A stretch of 16,457 nucleotides of DNA from an uncultured Haemophilus sp. (lineage in GTDB: Bacteria; Pseudomonadota; Gammaproteobacteria; Enterobacterales; Pasteurellaceae). Every line of letters starts with the position of its first letter. Within the stretch, counting starts at the first letter, position 1. Under the pieces are notes generated by a model that did no database searches, was not told the origin of the DNA, and saw only the letters and a program-made list of their open reading frames with translations. The DNA lies in the NCBI RefSeq assembly GCF_937976265.1, contig NZ_CALJRX010000030.1, forward strand, positions 1 through 16,457, given 5' to 3'. Positions 6,799-13,897 of the stretch are shown here, one piece after another. A program made the translations under genes and the position numbers.

Positions 6799-7764
6799 TT
6801 ATTCTAAGCGTTTAGCCATTTCTAACCAATCCGCTTTAAATTCACGGCGCATATTGTTGATCGCATCAATAATATCGTGGTGAACTAATTTTTCGTTTTG
6901 AATACCCACACAATAGCCACCTTTACCTTGTAGCAATATATCTACCGCATATACGCCCATACGTGAGCCCAAAATACGGTCAAAGGCACAAGGCGAACCA
7001 CCACGTTGAATATGGCCTAATACAGTTGCACGAGTTTCATGACCTACACGAGCTTCAATCTCACGAGCAAGAGAATGTACGTCTGTGATTAATTCAGTAA
7101 TCGCAATGATGGCGTGGCGTTTTCCACGAATAATACTGCGTTCAATTTGGCGAATTAATTCTTCACGATTAAATTCCATTTCAGATGCCACGATATATTC
7201 ACAACCACCTGCGATGCCTGCAGAAATAGTTAAGTCACTACAATGACGACCCATGATTTCTACGATAGAAATACGTTGGTGAGAACTTGAGGTATCACGT
7301 AAACGGTCAATTGCATCCACCGCTGTTTGGAGTGCAGTTTCATAACCGATGGTGTAATCCGTACCTGCCACATCATTATCAATCGTGCCTGGAATACCTA
7401 CGCAAGGGAAACCATGCTCTTCAGTAAGCAATTTTGCCCCCATGTAAGAACCGTCACCACCAATAACAATTAAAGCATCAATACCGTGAGAACGTAAAAT
7501 TTCTGCACATTTTTCACGTACGGCAGGATCCTTAAATTCAGGGAAACGAGCAGAACCTAAGAATGTACCACCACGGTTAATAATATCGGATACACTATAA
7601 CGGTTTAACTGTTTGATTTTATTGTTGTATAAGCCTTGATAACCATCATAAATGCCGAATACATCAAGCCCTTCTGCAAGTGCTGCACGTACAACACCAC
7701 GAATAGCAGCATTCATACCTGGTGCATCACCACCACTGGTTAATACAGCAATTTTTTTAATCAT
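6799..7764 (-). CDS. pfkA: ATP-dependent 6-phosphofructokinase
   Basis: The 321-residue enzyme phosphorylates fructose 6-phosphate to fructose 1,6-bisphosphate, the committed step of glycolysis. It is the bacterial allosteric tetramer type (E. coli PfkA, 320 residues). The ATP-binding glycine-rich GGDAPGMNAAIRG (11-23) and GGDGSYMGA (102-110) are present. So is the catalytic loop TIDND, with Asp129 and Asp131 equivalent to E. coli Asp127 and Asp129. The start has an AGG-type ribosome binding site. It is the last gene of the leftward dprA-yaaA-lipoprotein-pfkA run. It is 112 bp from the lipoprotein stop, so it probably also has its own promoter, though I see no clear one. Confidence 0.97.
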   Translation of the reverse strand: MIKKIAVLTSGGDAPGMNAAIRGVVRAALAEGLDVFGIYDGYQGLYNNKIKQLNRYSVSDIINRGGTFLGSARFPEFKDPAVREKCAEILRSHGIDALIVIGGDGSYMGAKLLTEEHGFPCVGIPGTIDNDVAGTDYTIGYETALQTAVDAIDRLRDTSSSHQRISIVEIMGRHCSDLTISAGIAGGCEYIVASEMEFNREELIRQIERSIIRGKRHAIIAITELITDVHSLAREIEARVGHETRATVLGHIQRGGSPCAFDRILGSRMGVYAVDILLQGKGGYCVGIQNEKLVHHDIIDAINNMRREFKADWLEMAKRLE

Positions 7765-7876
7765 ATTTACCTACTTTGAATTCTTAAGAACAATTGGTGC
7801 TAAGATTACACCATCCATTATTTCTGCTCTAGCAAAATTTTGAAAATTTACTTGGGATTTGATCTAGTTATACATT

Positions 7877-8470
7877 TTAGTGATTGAAATAACTTTCACA
7901 TTTCCAAGAAAGATCTGCTTTTTGTAATGTCTTGCTTTCTTTCGCCACCAAATACTTTTGTAAGTGTTTCACAATTTTTACTTTGTTTAAACGCTGAAAT
8001 TTCTTACCTTGTTCCACTTTTTGGGAATATTGATATTGCACAAAGCCACAATGTGGCACATTTTTACCCTTAGTAATATCCACTTGCCAAGACGGATTTT
8101 GTTCTGTCGGAGCATAAATGACATAACCATTTAACTCTGTGGCGGGCTTTTTCGGATTCGTTGAATTCGCAAGGATTTTGAAATCTTTCACACCTAAATT
8201 ACGGTATACCTTCTCACGCAATGCTACGCGTTGCTCAATAGAACGGGATAAATCACGATCAAGCAACACTTCAATTTGAGACTGCCAATTTTCCAAGGTA
8301 TCTGGCTCTGCAAGATAAACATAACGTGCAATCGTATCCAAATCTTGGCTTGCAGTAAGTTTATAGGTTTTGCCGTTGTATTCAATTTTTTCAGGCGTTT
8401 GAAGCTGACTCACTTTTGTCGCACAACCTGAGAGTAAAAGTGCGGTCAATATAACCAGGATTTTATTCAT
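7877..8470 (-). CDS. Lipoprotein of unknown function, overlapping the yaaA stop
   Basis: The frame extends upstream to 8542, but I choose the ATG at 8470. From there the protein begins MNKILVILTALLLSGC, a clear lipoprotein signal with lipobox LSGC and Cys16 as the modified residue; the upstream 24 residues would bury the signal. The 197-residue product has a mature domain with no motif I can name, two further Cys (FVQY/PHCGF region and SWKCESYF near the C-terminus) and many Lys residues. It should be anchored to a membrane facing the periplasm. The first 8 bp overlap the end of yaaA (ATGAATAA, 8470-8463), implying translational coupling. A USS at 8438-8446 falls within the signal peptide (Leu-Thr-Ala-Leu). 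Confidence 0.88.
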   Translation of the reverse strand: MNKILVILTALLLSGCATKVSQLQTPEKIEYNGKTYKLTASQDLDTIARYVYLAEPDTLENWQSQIEVLLDRDLSRSIEQRVALREKVYRNLGVKDFKILANSTNPKKPATELNGYVIYAPTEQNPSWQVDITKGKNVPHCGFVQYQYSQKVEQGKKFQRLNKVKIVKHLQKYLVAKESKTLQKADLSWKCESYFNH

Positions 8471-9239
8471 TGATATCTCGCTTAAATACAAATTCTTTTT
8501 CAGTTGAGGATGTCGCATCAAACCAATAACCACCAAGGTCAAACTCTTTCAGTTGTTCAACACGTTCCAAACGATTTTGAATGATAAAACGACACATTAA
8601 ACCACGGGCTTTTTTCGCATAAAAGCTGACCACTTTGTATTTGCCATTCTTATTATCTAAGAATACAGGCTTCACAATCTGTGCTTCTAATTGGCTTTCT
8701 TTTACTGATTTATAGTATTCATCAGAAGCTAAATTAATCAAAATACGATCACCTTGCTCGTCAAGCGCTTGTTGCAAGGATTGAGTGATGATGTTACCCC
8801 AAAAAGCATAAAGATCTTTCCCTTTTGGATTCGCTAACTTCGTGCCCATTTCCAAACGGTAAGGTTGCATTAAATCGAGGGGTTTAAGTAAGCCATATAA
8901 GCCGGAAAGCATACGTAAATGACGTTGCGCGAATTGTACATCTTCATCAGATAAACTATCGGCATCTAAGCCGGTGTAAACATCACCTTTGAATGCCCAA
9001 ATGGCTGCGCGTGAATTTTTTTCGTTGTGAGATTTTGTCCATTCAGCAAAGCGAGCCGCATTTAAACCTGCAAGCTTGTCGCTGATAGACATTAAGGAAG
9101 AAAGATCTTGGGGAGATAATTGACGACAGATTTCAATCAGTTGCTCACTATAATCCGTCAAGTGCGGTTGAGAAACAGGCAGATTTCTGACCGCACTTTC
9201 AAAATCTAAGGTTTTTGCCGGGGAAATAATGGCTAACAT
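8463..9239 (-). CDS. yaaA: Peroxide stress protein YaaA (DUF328)
   Basis: The 258-residue cytoplasmic protein belongs to the YaaA/UPF0246 family. In E. coli its member is induced by OxyR and limits damage from hydrogen peroxide by lowering free iron. The family signature MLAIISPAKTLDFES is at the N-terminus, and the conserved FKGDVYTGLDA, YGLLKPLDLMQPYRLEMG and NLASDEYYKSV stretches follow. The length is typical. A good binding site (AGGAGAACC) precedes the start. It lies 63 bp after dprA and overlaps the next lipoprotein gene by 8 bp. It carries two USSs, 9160-9168 (Gln-Pro-His-Leu) and 9190-9198 (Glu-Ser-Ala-Val), only 21 bp apart and in opposite orientation. Confidence 0.94.
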   Translation of the reverse strand: MLAIISPAKTLDFESAVRNLPVSQPHLTDYSEQLIEICRQLSPQDLSSLMSISDKLAGLNAARFAEWTKSHNEKNSRAAIWAFKGDVYTGLDADSLSDEDVQFAQRHLRMLSGLYGLLKPLDLMQPYRLEMGTKLANPKGKDLYAFWGNIITQSLQQALDEQGDRILINLASDEYYKSVKESQLEAQIVKPVFLDNKNGKYKVVSFYAKKARGLMCRFIIQNRLERVEQLKEFDLGGYWFDATSSTEKEFVFKRDINE

Positions 9240-9302
9240 AGGTTCTCCTTTCTAAAACTGAACCGTATCTTAGCACAGGATAGTCTCCTTACTCTACCCC
9301 GT

Positions 9303-10418
9303 TTATGCTATCCGCTTATAGAGTCCATTCTCATTGACGATCAAGTCTTGCAACTCCAAATCTAATAACTGCACTAAAAGCAAATCTACTGGCAAATTCA
9401 ATGCTGCAGATAAATCATCAAGACTTATCGGTGTATAACTGATATGTTGATAAAGTTCAGGGTGACTCGGCTCCACAGTGGGCATTTTTGCTGTGAGCGG
9501 CTTAGCTATCGACTGATTGATTGGCGTATGTACTGGCGGCTGAAAAACAATACTATGATTGAGGCTATCTAAAATATCTTTGACATTTTCCACCAACATT
9601 GCACCTTGCTTAATCAATTTATGGCAACCTTGACTGTATTCACTTTGAATATTCCCCGGCAGCGCAAAAATATCGCGATTTTGTTCTAAGGCATAACGTG
9701 CTGTAATGAGTGATCCGCTTTTCTCTGTGGCTTCAATGACTAATGTTCCTAATGAAAGCCCGCTGATAATGCGATTACGACGAGGAAAGTTTTCAGCAAT
9801 CGGTGCTTGCGTAGGGATAAATTCGGAAACTAATGCTCCGTTATTTTCGATAATTTGCTCGGCTAATCGGTGATGTTTCGCGGGGTAAATGCGATCTAAT
9901 CCACTACCCAATACAGCAATGGTTTGTCCTTGAATATCCACCACCGCCTGATGACTAAATCCATCGATACCTAAAGCCAGCCCACTCGTGACTGTCAATC
10001 CCGCCAAAGAAAGTTCTGTTGCAAAATATTTTGCCCAATATTCCCCATAAGCTGAGCAATAACGACTCCCAACCATGGCGATCTGCTGCGCCGAAATTGC
10101 GGTCAAATTACCTTTCACAAATAATAAAGGCGGAAAACCACTAATTTGTTTGAGTAAAAAAGGATACTCATCTGAAAAACAATGGATTAAATGATGTCCT
10201 TCTTTTTCTGCCCAAGTCAAAGCGGGCTCAATGAATTTCATTTCCGGCTGAAACCAACGACGAATCTGCAAAGCATTCCAGCCTATTTGTTGAAATGCCA
10301 CTTCATCATAATTTAATAACTCATCTATATTCACATGGGCCAGAATTTGTTGAATTCGCACACTGCCCAATTTGGGTACTTGTGACAACCGCAATAAAAT
10401 CGACGCAAAATCGCTCAT
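9303..10418 (-). CDS. dprA: DNA processing protein DprA (Smf), recombination mediator for transformation
   Basis: The 371-residue protein binds incoming single-stranded DNA in the cytoplasm and loads RecA onto it; it is required for natural transformation in Haemophilus. Residues 1 to about 85 form an N-terminal helical (SAM-like) region. Residues about 95-285 are the Rossmann-like fold with MVGSR (115-119), SGLALGIDG (145-153), GSGLDRIYP (171-179) and FPRRNRIISGLS (211-222). Residues about 315-371 fit the C-terminal winged-helix (DML1-like) domain. A strong ribosome binding site (AAAGGAGAG) precedes the start. The promoter region holds a competence-type CRP-S site. It heads the leftward run through yaaA to pfkA and is divergent from leuA. 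Confidence 0.96.
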   Translation of the reverse strand: MSDFASILLRLSQVPKLGSVRIQQILAHVNIDELLNYDEVAFQQIGWNALQIRRWFQPEMKFIEPALTWAEKEGHHLIHCFSDEYPFLLKQISGFPPLLFVKGNLTAISAQQIAMVGSRYCSAYGEYWAKYFATELSLAGLTVTSGLALGIDGFSHQAVVDIQGQTIAVLGSGLDRIYPAKHHRLAEQIIENNGALVSEFIPTQAPIAENFPRRNRIISGLSLGTLVIEATEKSGSLITARYALEQNRDIFALPGNIQSEYSQGCHKLIKQGAMLVENVKDILDSLNHSIVFQPPVHTPINQSIAKPLTAKMPTVEPSHPELYQHISYTPISLDDLSAALNLPVDLLLVQLLDLELQDLIVNENGLYKRIA

Positions 10419-10440
10419 CTATCTCTCCTTTAAAAAGAGA

Positions 10441-10446
10441 ATTATG
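10441..10446 (-). promoter_or_regulatory. Candidate -10 element of dprA
   Basis: On the minus strand CATAAT (10446-10441) matches TATAAT at five of six positions and lies 22 bp before the dprA ATG. It places the start of transcription near 10434. The CRP-S centre then lies about 60 bp upstream, a class I activator position. No good -35 is seen, as expected for an activator-dependent promoter. Confidence 0.5.
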
Positions 10447-10483
10447 GTGAGATTTGTCTCAAAAAATGAAAAGTTTGTCTTAA

Positions 10484-10505
10484 TTCTGCGATTCAGATCG
10501 CAAAA
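10484..10505 (-). promoter_or_regulatory. CRP-S (competence regulatory element) upstream of dprA
   Basis: TGCGA (10487-10491) and TCGCA (10498-10502) are inverted with a six-base spacer and sit in T-rich and A-rich flanks within a 22-bp element. The non-canonical C at the second position of the motif core (TGCGA rather than TGTGA) defines CRP-S sites, which need both CRP and Sxy/TfoX. In H. influenzae such sites control the competence regulon, including dprA. The site therefore points to dprA induction under competence conditions. Confidence 0.88.
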
Positions 10506-10683
10506 AGAGAAAAAATTTTAGAAAAAATCGGCATACCAGAAACAAGGAATAAAACAGGACAAAAATAGCTTCTTAAAAGCCATTTTTAGAGATTAATTCC
10601 GAGCAAAGGTTTATGTTTAGAGAAATAAACTTTTAAGATTATGTTGAGATATTCATTTTAGATATAAATCACTGATAAATGAT

Positions 10684-10711
10684 TTGACAGCAACATTTTT
10701 ATCCGTAATAT
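10684..10711 (+). promoter_or_regulatory. leu operon promoter
   Basis: A perfect -35 TTGACA (10684-10689) is followed after 16 bp by TAATAT (10706-10711), four of six matches to the -10 consensus. Transcription would begin near 10718, about 35 bases before the leader peptide ATG. This layout is standard for attenuation-controlled amino acid operons. Confidence 0.7.
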
Positions 10712-10751
10712 GGACAGCGTTTTACAGAATTTTTTACAGGATTATCTTTTT

Positions 10752-10811
10752 ATGTACCAAGCTGTTTATTTATCTCTCAACCTCCTGCTCTCACATTCTT
10801 TGTGCGGCTAA
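10752..10811 (+). CDS. leuL: leu operon leader peptide
   Basis: A 19-codon frame encodes MYQAVYLSLNLLLSHSLCG and ends at TAA 10809-10811. Six residues are leucine (7, 9, 11, 12, 13 and 17), including three in a row, read by mixed codons (TTA, CTC, CTC, CTG, CTC, TTG). An AGGA site lies about 10 bases before the ATG. When charged leucyl-tRNA is scarce, the ribosome should stall within the Leu run and change folding of the RNA that follows, letting transcription enter leuA. It is too short for ordinary gene callers. Position, composition and the terminator 41 bp downstream together make the call strong. Confidence 0.88.
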   Translation: MYQAVYLSLNLLLSHSLCG

Positions 10812-10852
10812 GTTGTGGATAAAAAACACCTTTATGTAAAAAATCTATTATC

Positions 10853-10888
10853 AACCCGCACTTTTAAGATTGCGGGTTTTTTCGTTTT
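10853..10888 (+). terminator. leu attenuator (intrinsic terminator)
   Basis: AACCCGCA (10853-10860) pairs with TGCGGGTT (10871-10878) across a 10-base loop, followed by TTTTTTCGTTTT. The 5' arm CCGCAC (10856-10861) is also complementary to GTGCGG (10802-10807) at the end of the leader peptide frame. That alternative pairing would dissolve the terminator. A ribosome finishing the peptide covers 10802-10807 and allows termination; one stalled at the Leu codons leaves it free. Confidence 0.85.
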
Positions 10889-10906
10889 AAAATCACGGTA
10901 AAAATG

Positions 10907-10915
10907 ACCGCACTT
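10907..10915 (-). repeat. DNA uptake sequence between the leu attenuator and leuA
   Basis: A perfect reverse USS core about 20 bp beyond the attenuator T tract and 25 bp before leuA. Its CCGCAC core is the same hexamer found in the attenuator 5' arm, so it could in principle compete for the leader segment GTGCGG. Confidence 0.9.
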
Positions 10916-10940
10916 TGAGTGATAAAAGAAGGAAAATACT

Positions 10941-12488
10941 ATGACAGATCGCGTTATTATTTTTGATACCACCTTGCGTGATGGCGAACAAGCATTAAAA
11001 GCAAGCTTAACCGTAAAAGAAAAGTTACAAATTGCTTTGGCGCTTGAACGTTTAGGTGTGGATGTGATGGAAGTGGGTTTCCCGGTTTCTTCTCAAGGCG
11101 ATTTTGAATCGGTTCAAACTATCGCGCGTCATATCAAAAATAGTCGTGTTGCAGCACTTTCTCGTGCGGTAAATAAAGACATTGATGCGGCTTACGAAGC
11201 CTTAAAAGTGGCAGAAGCGTTCCGTATTCATACCTTCATCGCGAGCTCCGCATTACACGTTGAAGCCAAATTAAAACGTACCTTTGACGATGTCGTTGAA
11301 ATGGCTGTGGCAGCGGTAAAACGTGCGCGTAACTACACGGATGATGTGGAATTTTCTTGCGAAGATGCGGGACGTACGGGCATCGATAATATCTGTCGCA
11401 TTGTTGAAGCTGCAATCAATGCGGGGGCAACCACCGTAAACATTCCAGATACCGTTGGTTTCTGCTTACCTAATCAATTCGGCAATATTATTGCTCAAGT
11501 ACGTAACCGCGTGCCAAATATTGATAAAGCCATCATTTCTGTGCATTGCCACAATGATTTAGGTATGGCAACAGCTAACTCCTTAACCGCAGTACAAAAT
11601 GGTGCTCGCCAAATTGAATGTACCATCAACGGTATCGGTGAACGTGCGGGCAATACCTCACTTGAAGAAGTCGTAATGGCAATGAAAGTTCGCCAAGAGT
11701 TTATGGGTGTGGATACACGTATCAACACACAAGAAATCCACCGTGTCAGCCAAATGGTGAGCCAACTTTGTAATATGCCAATTCAACCAAATAAAGCGAT
11801 TGTGGGTTCAAATGCTTTTGCTCACTCTTCCGGTATTCACCAAGATGGTATGTTGAAAAACAAAAATACCTACGAAATCATGTCGCCAGAAACCATTGGC
11901 TTGAAGAAAGAGAAATTAAACTTAACCGCACGTTCTGGTCGCGCAGCGGTAAAAGGCCACATGTCAGATATGGGCTACACCGAACAAGATTACGATTTAG
12001 ACAAATTGTATGAAGCCTTCTTAAAATTGGCAGACAAAAAAGGCCAAGTATTCGATTATGACTTAGAAGCTTTAGCCTTTATTGATATGCAACAAGGTGA
12101 TGAAGATCGTTTAGTGTTAGATAAACTTTCTGCACACTCCACTAAAGAATATCCAGCAACTGCCTTTGTTCAAGTGAAATTGGATGGCAATAAATTAAGC
12201 ACTTCGTCAATTGGTGGTAATGGTCCGGTTGATGCGGTTTACAATGCGATCTTGAATTTAACTGGTTTAGATATCAAAATGTCTCACTATAACTTAACTG
12301 CAAAAGGCGAAGGCGCTGAAGCGTTAGGTCAGGTGGATATTGTAGTTGAACACGAAGGTCGTAAATTCCACGGTGTTGGTTTAGCAACAGACATCGTTGA
12401 ATCTTCTGCACTTGCTTTAGTTCATGCAATTAATGCCATTTATCGTGCGCATAAAGTCGCAGATATTAAAAGCCATAAGCATCATTAA
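10941..12488 (+). CDS. leuA: 2-isopropylmalate synthase
   Basis: The 515-residue enzyme condenses acetyl-CoA with 2-oxoisovalerate to 2-isopropylmalate, the first and leucine-inhibited step of leucine synthesis. Residues about 1-270 are the catalytic HMGL-like TIM barrel, with FDTTLRDGEQ (metal ligand Asp14) and HCHNDLGMA (His202 and His204, numbered as in E. coli). The middle linker is followed by the C-terminal regulatory LeuA-dimer domain (about 390-510). The length agrees with E. coli (523). A clear ribosome binding site (GAAGGAAAA) precedes the start. Expression should be controlled by the leader attenuator. Confidence 0.97.
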   Translation: MTDRVIIFDTTLRDGEQALKASLTVKEKLQIALALERLGVDVMEVGFPVSSQGDFESVQTIARHIKNSRVAALSRAVNKDIDAAYEALKVAEAFRIHTFIASSALHVEAKLKRTFDDVVEMAVAAVKRARNYTDDVEFSCEDAGRTGIDNICRIVEAAINAGATTVNIPDTVGFCLPNQFGNIIAQVRNRVPNIDKAIISVHCHNDLGMATANSLTAVQNGARQIECTINGIGERAGNTSLEEVVMAMKVRQEFMGVDTRINTQEIHRVSQMVSQLCNMPIQPNKAIVGSNAFAHSSGIHQDGMLKNKNTYEIMSPETIGLKKEKLNLTARSGRAAVKGHMSDMGYTEQDYDLDKLYEAFLKLADKKGQVFDYDLEALAFIDMQQGDEDRLVLDKLSAHSTKEYPATAFVQVKLDGNKLSTSSIGGNGPVDAVYNAILNLTGLDIKMSHYNLTAKGEGAEALGQVDIVVEHEGRKFHGVGLATDIVESSALALVHAINAIYRAHKVADIKSHKHH

Positions 12489-12496
12489 TTGATTAG

Positions 12497-12613
12497 TCCC
12501 CCTCTTTAGCAAAGAGGGGTTAGGGGAGATTTGGCAGAAGTAACATCAACCTCAGCAGTGAATTTTATGTCGTTAAAATCTCCCCCCAGCCCCTCTTTAC
12601 AAAAGAGGGGAGA
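12497..12613. repeat. Inverted repeat element between leuA and leuB (MITE-like or palindromic repeat)
   Basis: Two arms of about 36 bp (12497-12532 and 12577-12613) are near-perfect reverse complements with a few mismatches and a one-base indel. They are separated by about 44 bp. Each arm also contains its own palindrome: CCCCTCTTT with AAAGAGGGG, loops of 3-4 bases. The G and C runs stand out against the AT-rich surroundings. It contains no coding frame of note. It begins only eight bases after the leuA stop. It may be a miniature transposable or REP-like element; in RNA it would form a large hairpin between two operon genes. Confidence 0.75.
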
Positions 12614-12630
12614 AAATATGAAGAAAATTA

Positions 12631-12639
12631 ACCGCACTT
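12631..12639 (-). repeat. DNA uptake sequence between leuA and leuB
   Basis: A perfect reverse USS core just downstream of the inverted repeat element and 27 bp before leuB. It has no inverted partner nearby. Confidence 0.9.
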
Positions 12640-12666
12640 TAGTGTGAAAGAAATAGGAAAAATAAT

Positions 12667-13743
12667 ATGCAATCATACAACATCGCAGTTCTACCGGGAG
12701 ACGGTATTGGTCCTGAAGTGATGGCTGAAGCCATTAAAGTATTAAACAAAGTCCAAGAAAAATTTGGTTTCAAACTTAACTTTAACGAATTTTATGTGGG
12801 TGGCGCTGCAATTGATCACTGCGGTTGCCCATTACCGGCAGAAACCTTAAAAGGTTGTGATGAGGCTGATGCGATTTTGTTTGGTTCTGTGGGTGGCCCA
12901 AAATGGACAAACTTACCACCAGATCAACAACCAGAACGCGGCGCATTGTTGCCATTGCGTAAACATTTCAAATTATTCTGCAATCTTCGTCCTGCAACCC
13001 TTTATAAAGGTTTAGAAAAATTCTGCCCATTGCGTGCAGATATTGCGGCAAAAGGATTTGATATGGTGGTTGTACGCGAATTAACGGGCGGGATTTATTT
13101 CGGTCAGCCTAAAGGCCGTGAAGGTGAAGGCGCACAAACCAAAGCATTCGATACTGAAGTTTATTACAAATATGAAATCGAACGTATAGCCCGTGCAGCT
13201 TTTGATGCAGCAATGAAACGTCGTAAACACGTCACTTCTGTGGATAAAGCGAACGTATTACAAGCGTCAATCTTATGGCGTGAAACTGTGACTGAAGTGG
13301 CGAAAGATTACCCTGAAGTCACCTTAGATCATATTTATATCGACAACGCGACCATGCAGTTAATCAAAGCGCCTGAATCTTTCGATGTGTTACTCTGCTC
13401 TAACATTTTCGGCGATATTATTTCTGATGAAGCGGCGATGATCACGGGGTCTATGGGGATGTTGCCATCTGCTAGCTTAAATGAAGAAGGTTTCGGCTTA
13501 TATGAGCCTGCTGGCGGTTCTGCACCAGATATCGCAGGCAAAGGCATTGCCAACCCAATCGCACAAATTCTTTCTGCGGCAATGATGTTGCGTTACAGCT
13601 TCAACTTAAATGATGCCGCAGATGCGATTGAAAATGCCGTGCAAAAAGTCTTAGCAAATGGTCACCGTACGGGTGATTTAGCTGATGATTCTGCGCCCGT
13701 TTCAACTGCGGAAATGGGAACGTTAATCGCTAACGCAATCTAA
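12667..13743 (+). CDS. leuB: 3-isopropylmalate dehydrogenase
   Basis: The 358-residue cytoplasmic enzyme oxidises and decarboxylates 3-isopropylmalate with NAD+ to give 4-methyl-2-oxopentanoate, the leucine precursor. The N-terminal AVLPGDGIGPEVM (8-20), the substrate-contact RADIAAKGFDMVVVRELTGG region and the family signature DNATMQL to NIFGDIISDEAAMITGSMGMLPS are all present. The length matches E. coli (363). It follows leuA after 178 bp that hold the inverted repeat and a USS at 12631-12639. It starts behind a TAGGAAAA binding site. No independent promoter is obvious, so it probably depends on read-through from leuA. Confidence 0.97.
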   Translation: MQSYNIAVLPGDGIGPEVMAEAIKVLNKVQEKFGFKLNFNEFYVGGAAIDHCGCPLPAETLKGCDEADAILFGSVGGPKWTNLPPDQQPERGALLPLRKHFKLFCNLRPATLYKGLEKFCPLRADIAAKGFDMVVVRELTGGIYFGQPKGREGEGAQTKAFDTEVYYKYEIERIARAAFDAAMKRRKHVTSVDKANVLQASILWRETVTEVAKDYPEVTLDHIYIDNATMQLIKAPESFDVLLCSNIFGDIISDEAAMITGSMGMLPSASLNEEGFGLYEPAGGSAPDIAGKGIANPIAQILSAAMMLRYSFNLNDAADAIENAVQKVLANGHRTGDLADDSAPVSTAEMGTLIANAI

Positions 13744-13755
13744 TAAAAAACAATT

Positions 13756-13872
13756 AAAGTGCGGTTTAAAAACTCTCACAAAAAGCAACGCTTTTTGAAC
13801 GTTGGCTCTGCCAACGGCTCCGAAGGAGCGAGTAAATCTTCAGGATTTACGAGTAATATTTAACCGCACTTA
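13756..13872. repeat. Four tandem hairpins bracketed by inverted uptake sequences (leuB-leuC)
   Basis: A forward USS (13757-13765) and a reverse USS (13863-13871) flank four consecutive perfect hairpins. The first is CAAAAAGC/GCTTTTTG (13779-13797, loop AAC). The second is CGTTGGC/GCCAACG (13800-13816, loop TCT). The third is GCTCC/GGAGC (13817-13829, loop GAA). The fourth is GTAAATC/GATTTAC (13832-13850, loop TTCAG). They are nearly back to back. The outer USSs with their flanks can also pair. It occupies almost the whole leuB-leuC spacer and is probably a mobile or repeated structured element; a processing or attenuation role is the alternative. Confidence 0.7.
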
Positions 13873-13897
13873 CTACTCTAACGAATTGAGAAAAATT

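Larger units (their letters stand above)
10419..10940. other. dprA-leuA divergent intergenic region
   Basis: This 522-bp gene-free stretch holds dprA control elements on the left (to 10505) and the leu promoter, leader peptide and attenuator on the right (from 10684). The central 10506-10683 is AT-rich with several A and T runs. I see no open frame, hairpin or recognisable operator there; it may be a curved or regulator-binding spacer. A single USS lies at 10907-10915, between the attenuator and leuA. Confidence 0.8.

Noticed and set aside
8471..8542. Upstream start for the 197-residue lipoprotein
   Set aside because: It would place 24 residues in front of a clear lipoprotein signal peptide and overlap yaaA by 80 bp.
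10506..10683. A small gene or second operator in the middle of the dprA-leuA region
   Set aside because: All frames close quickly, no ribosome binding site is convincing, and the A and T runs form no clear palindrome.
13802..13897. In-frame N-terminal extension of leuC from a TTG at 13802
   Set aside because: These codons are the hairpin element and the reverse USS read through in frame. LeuC begins at MAKTLYEK (13898), matching the known length.
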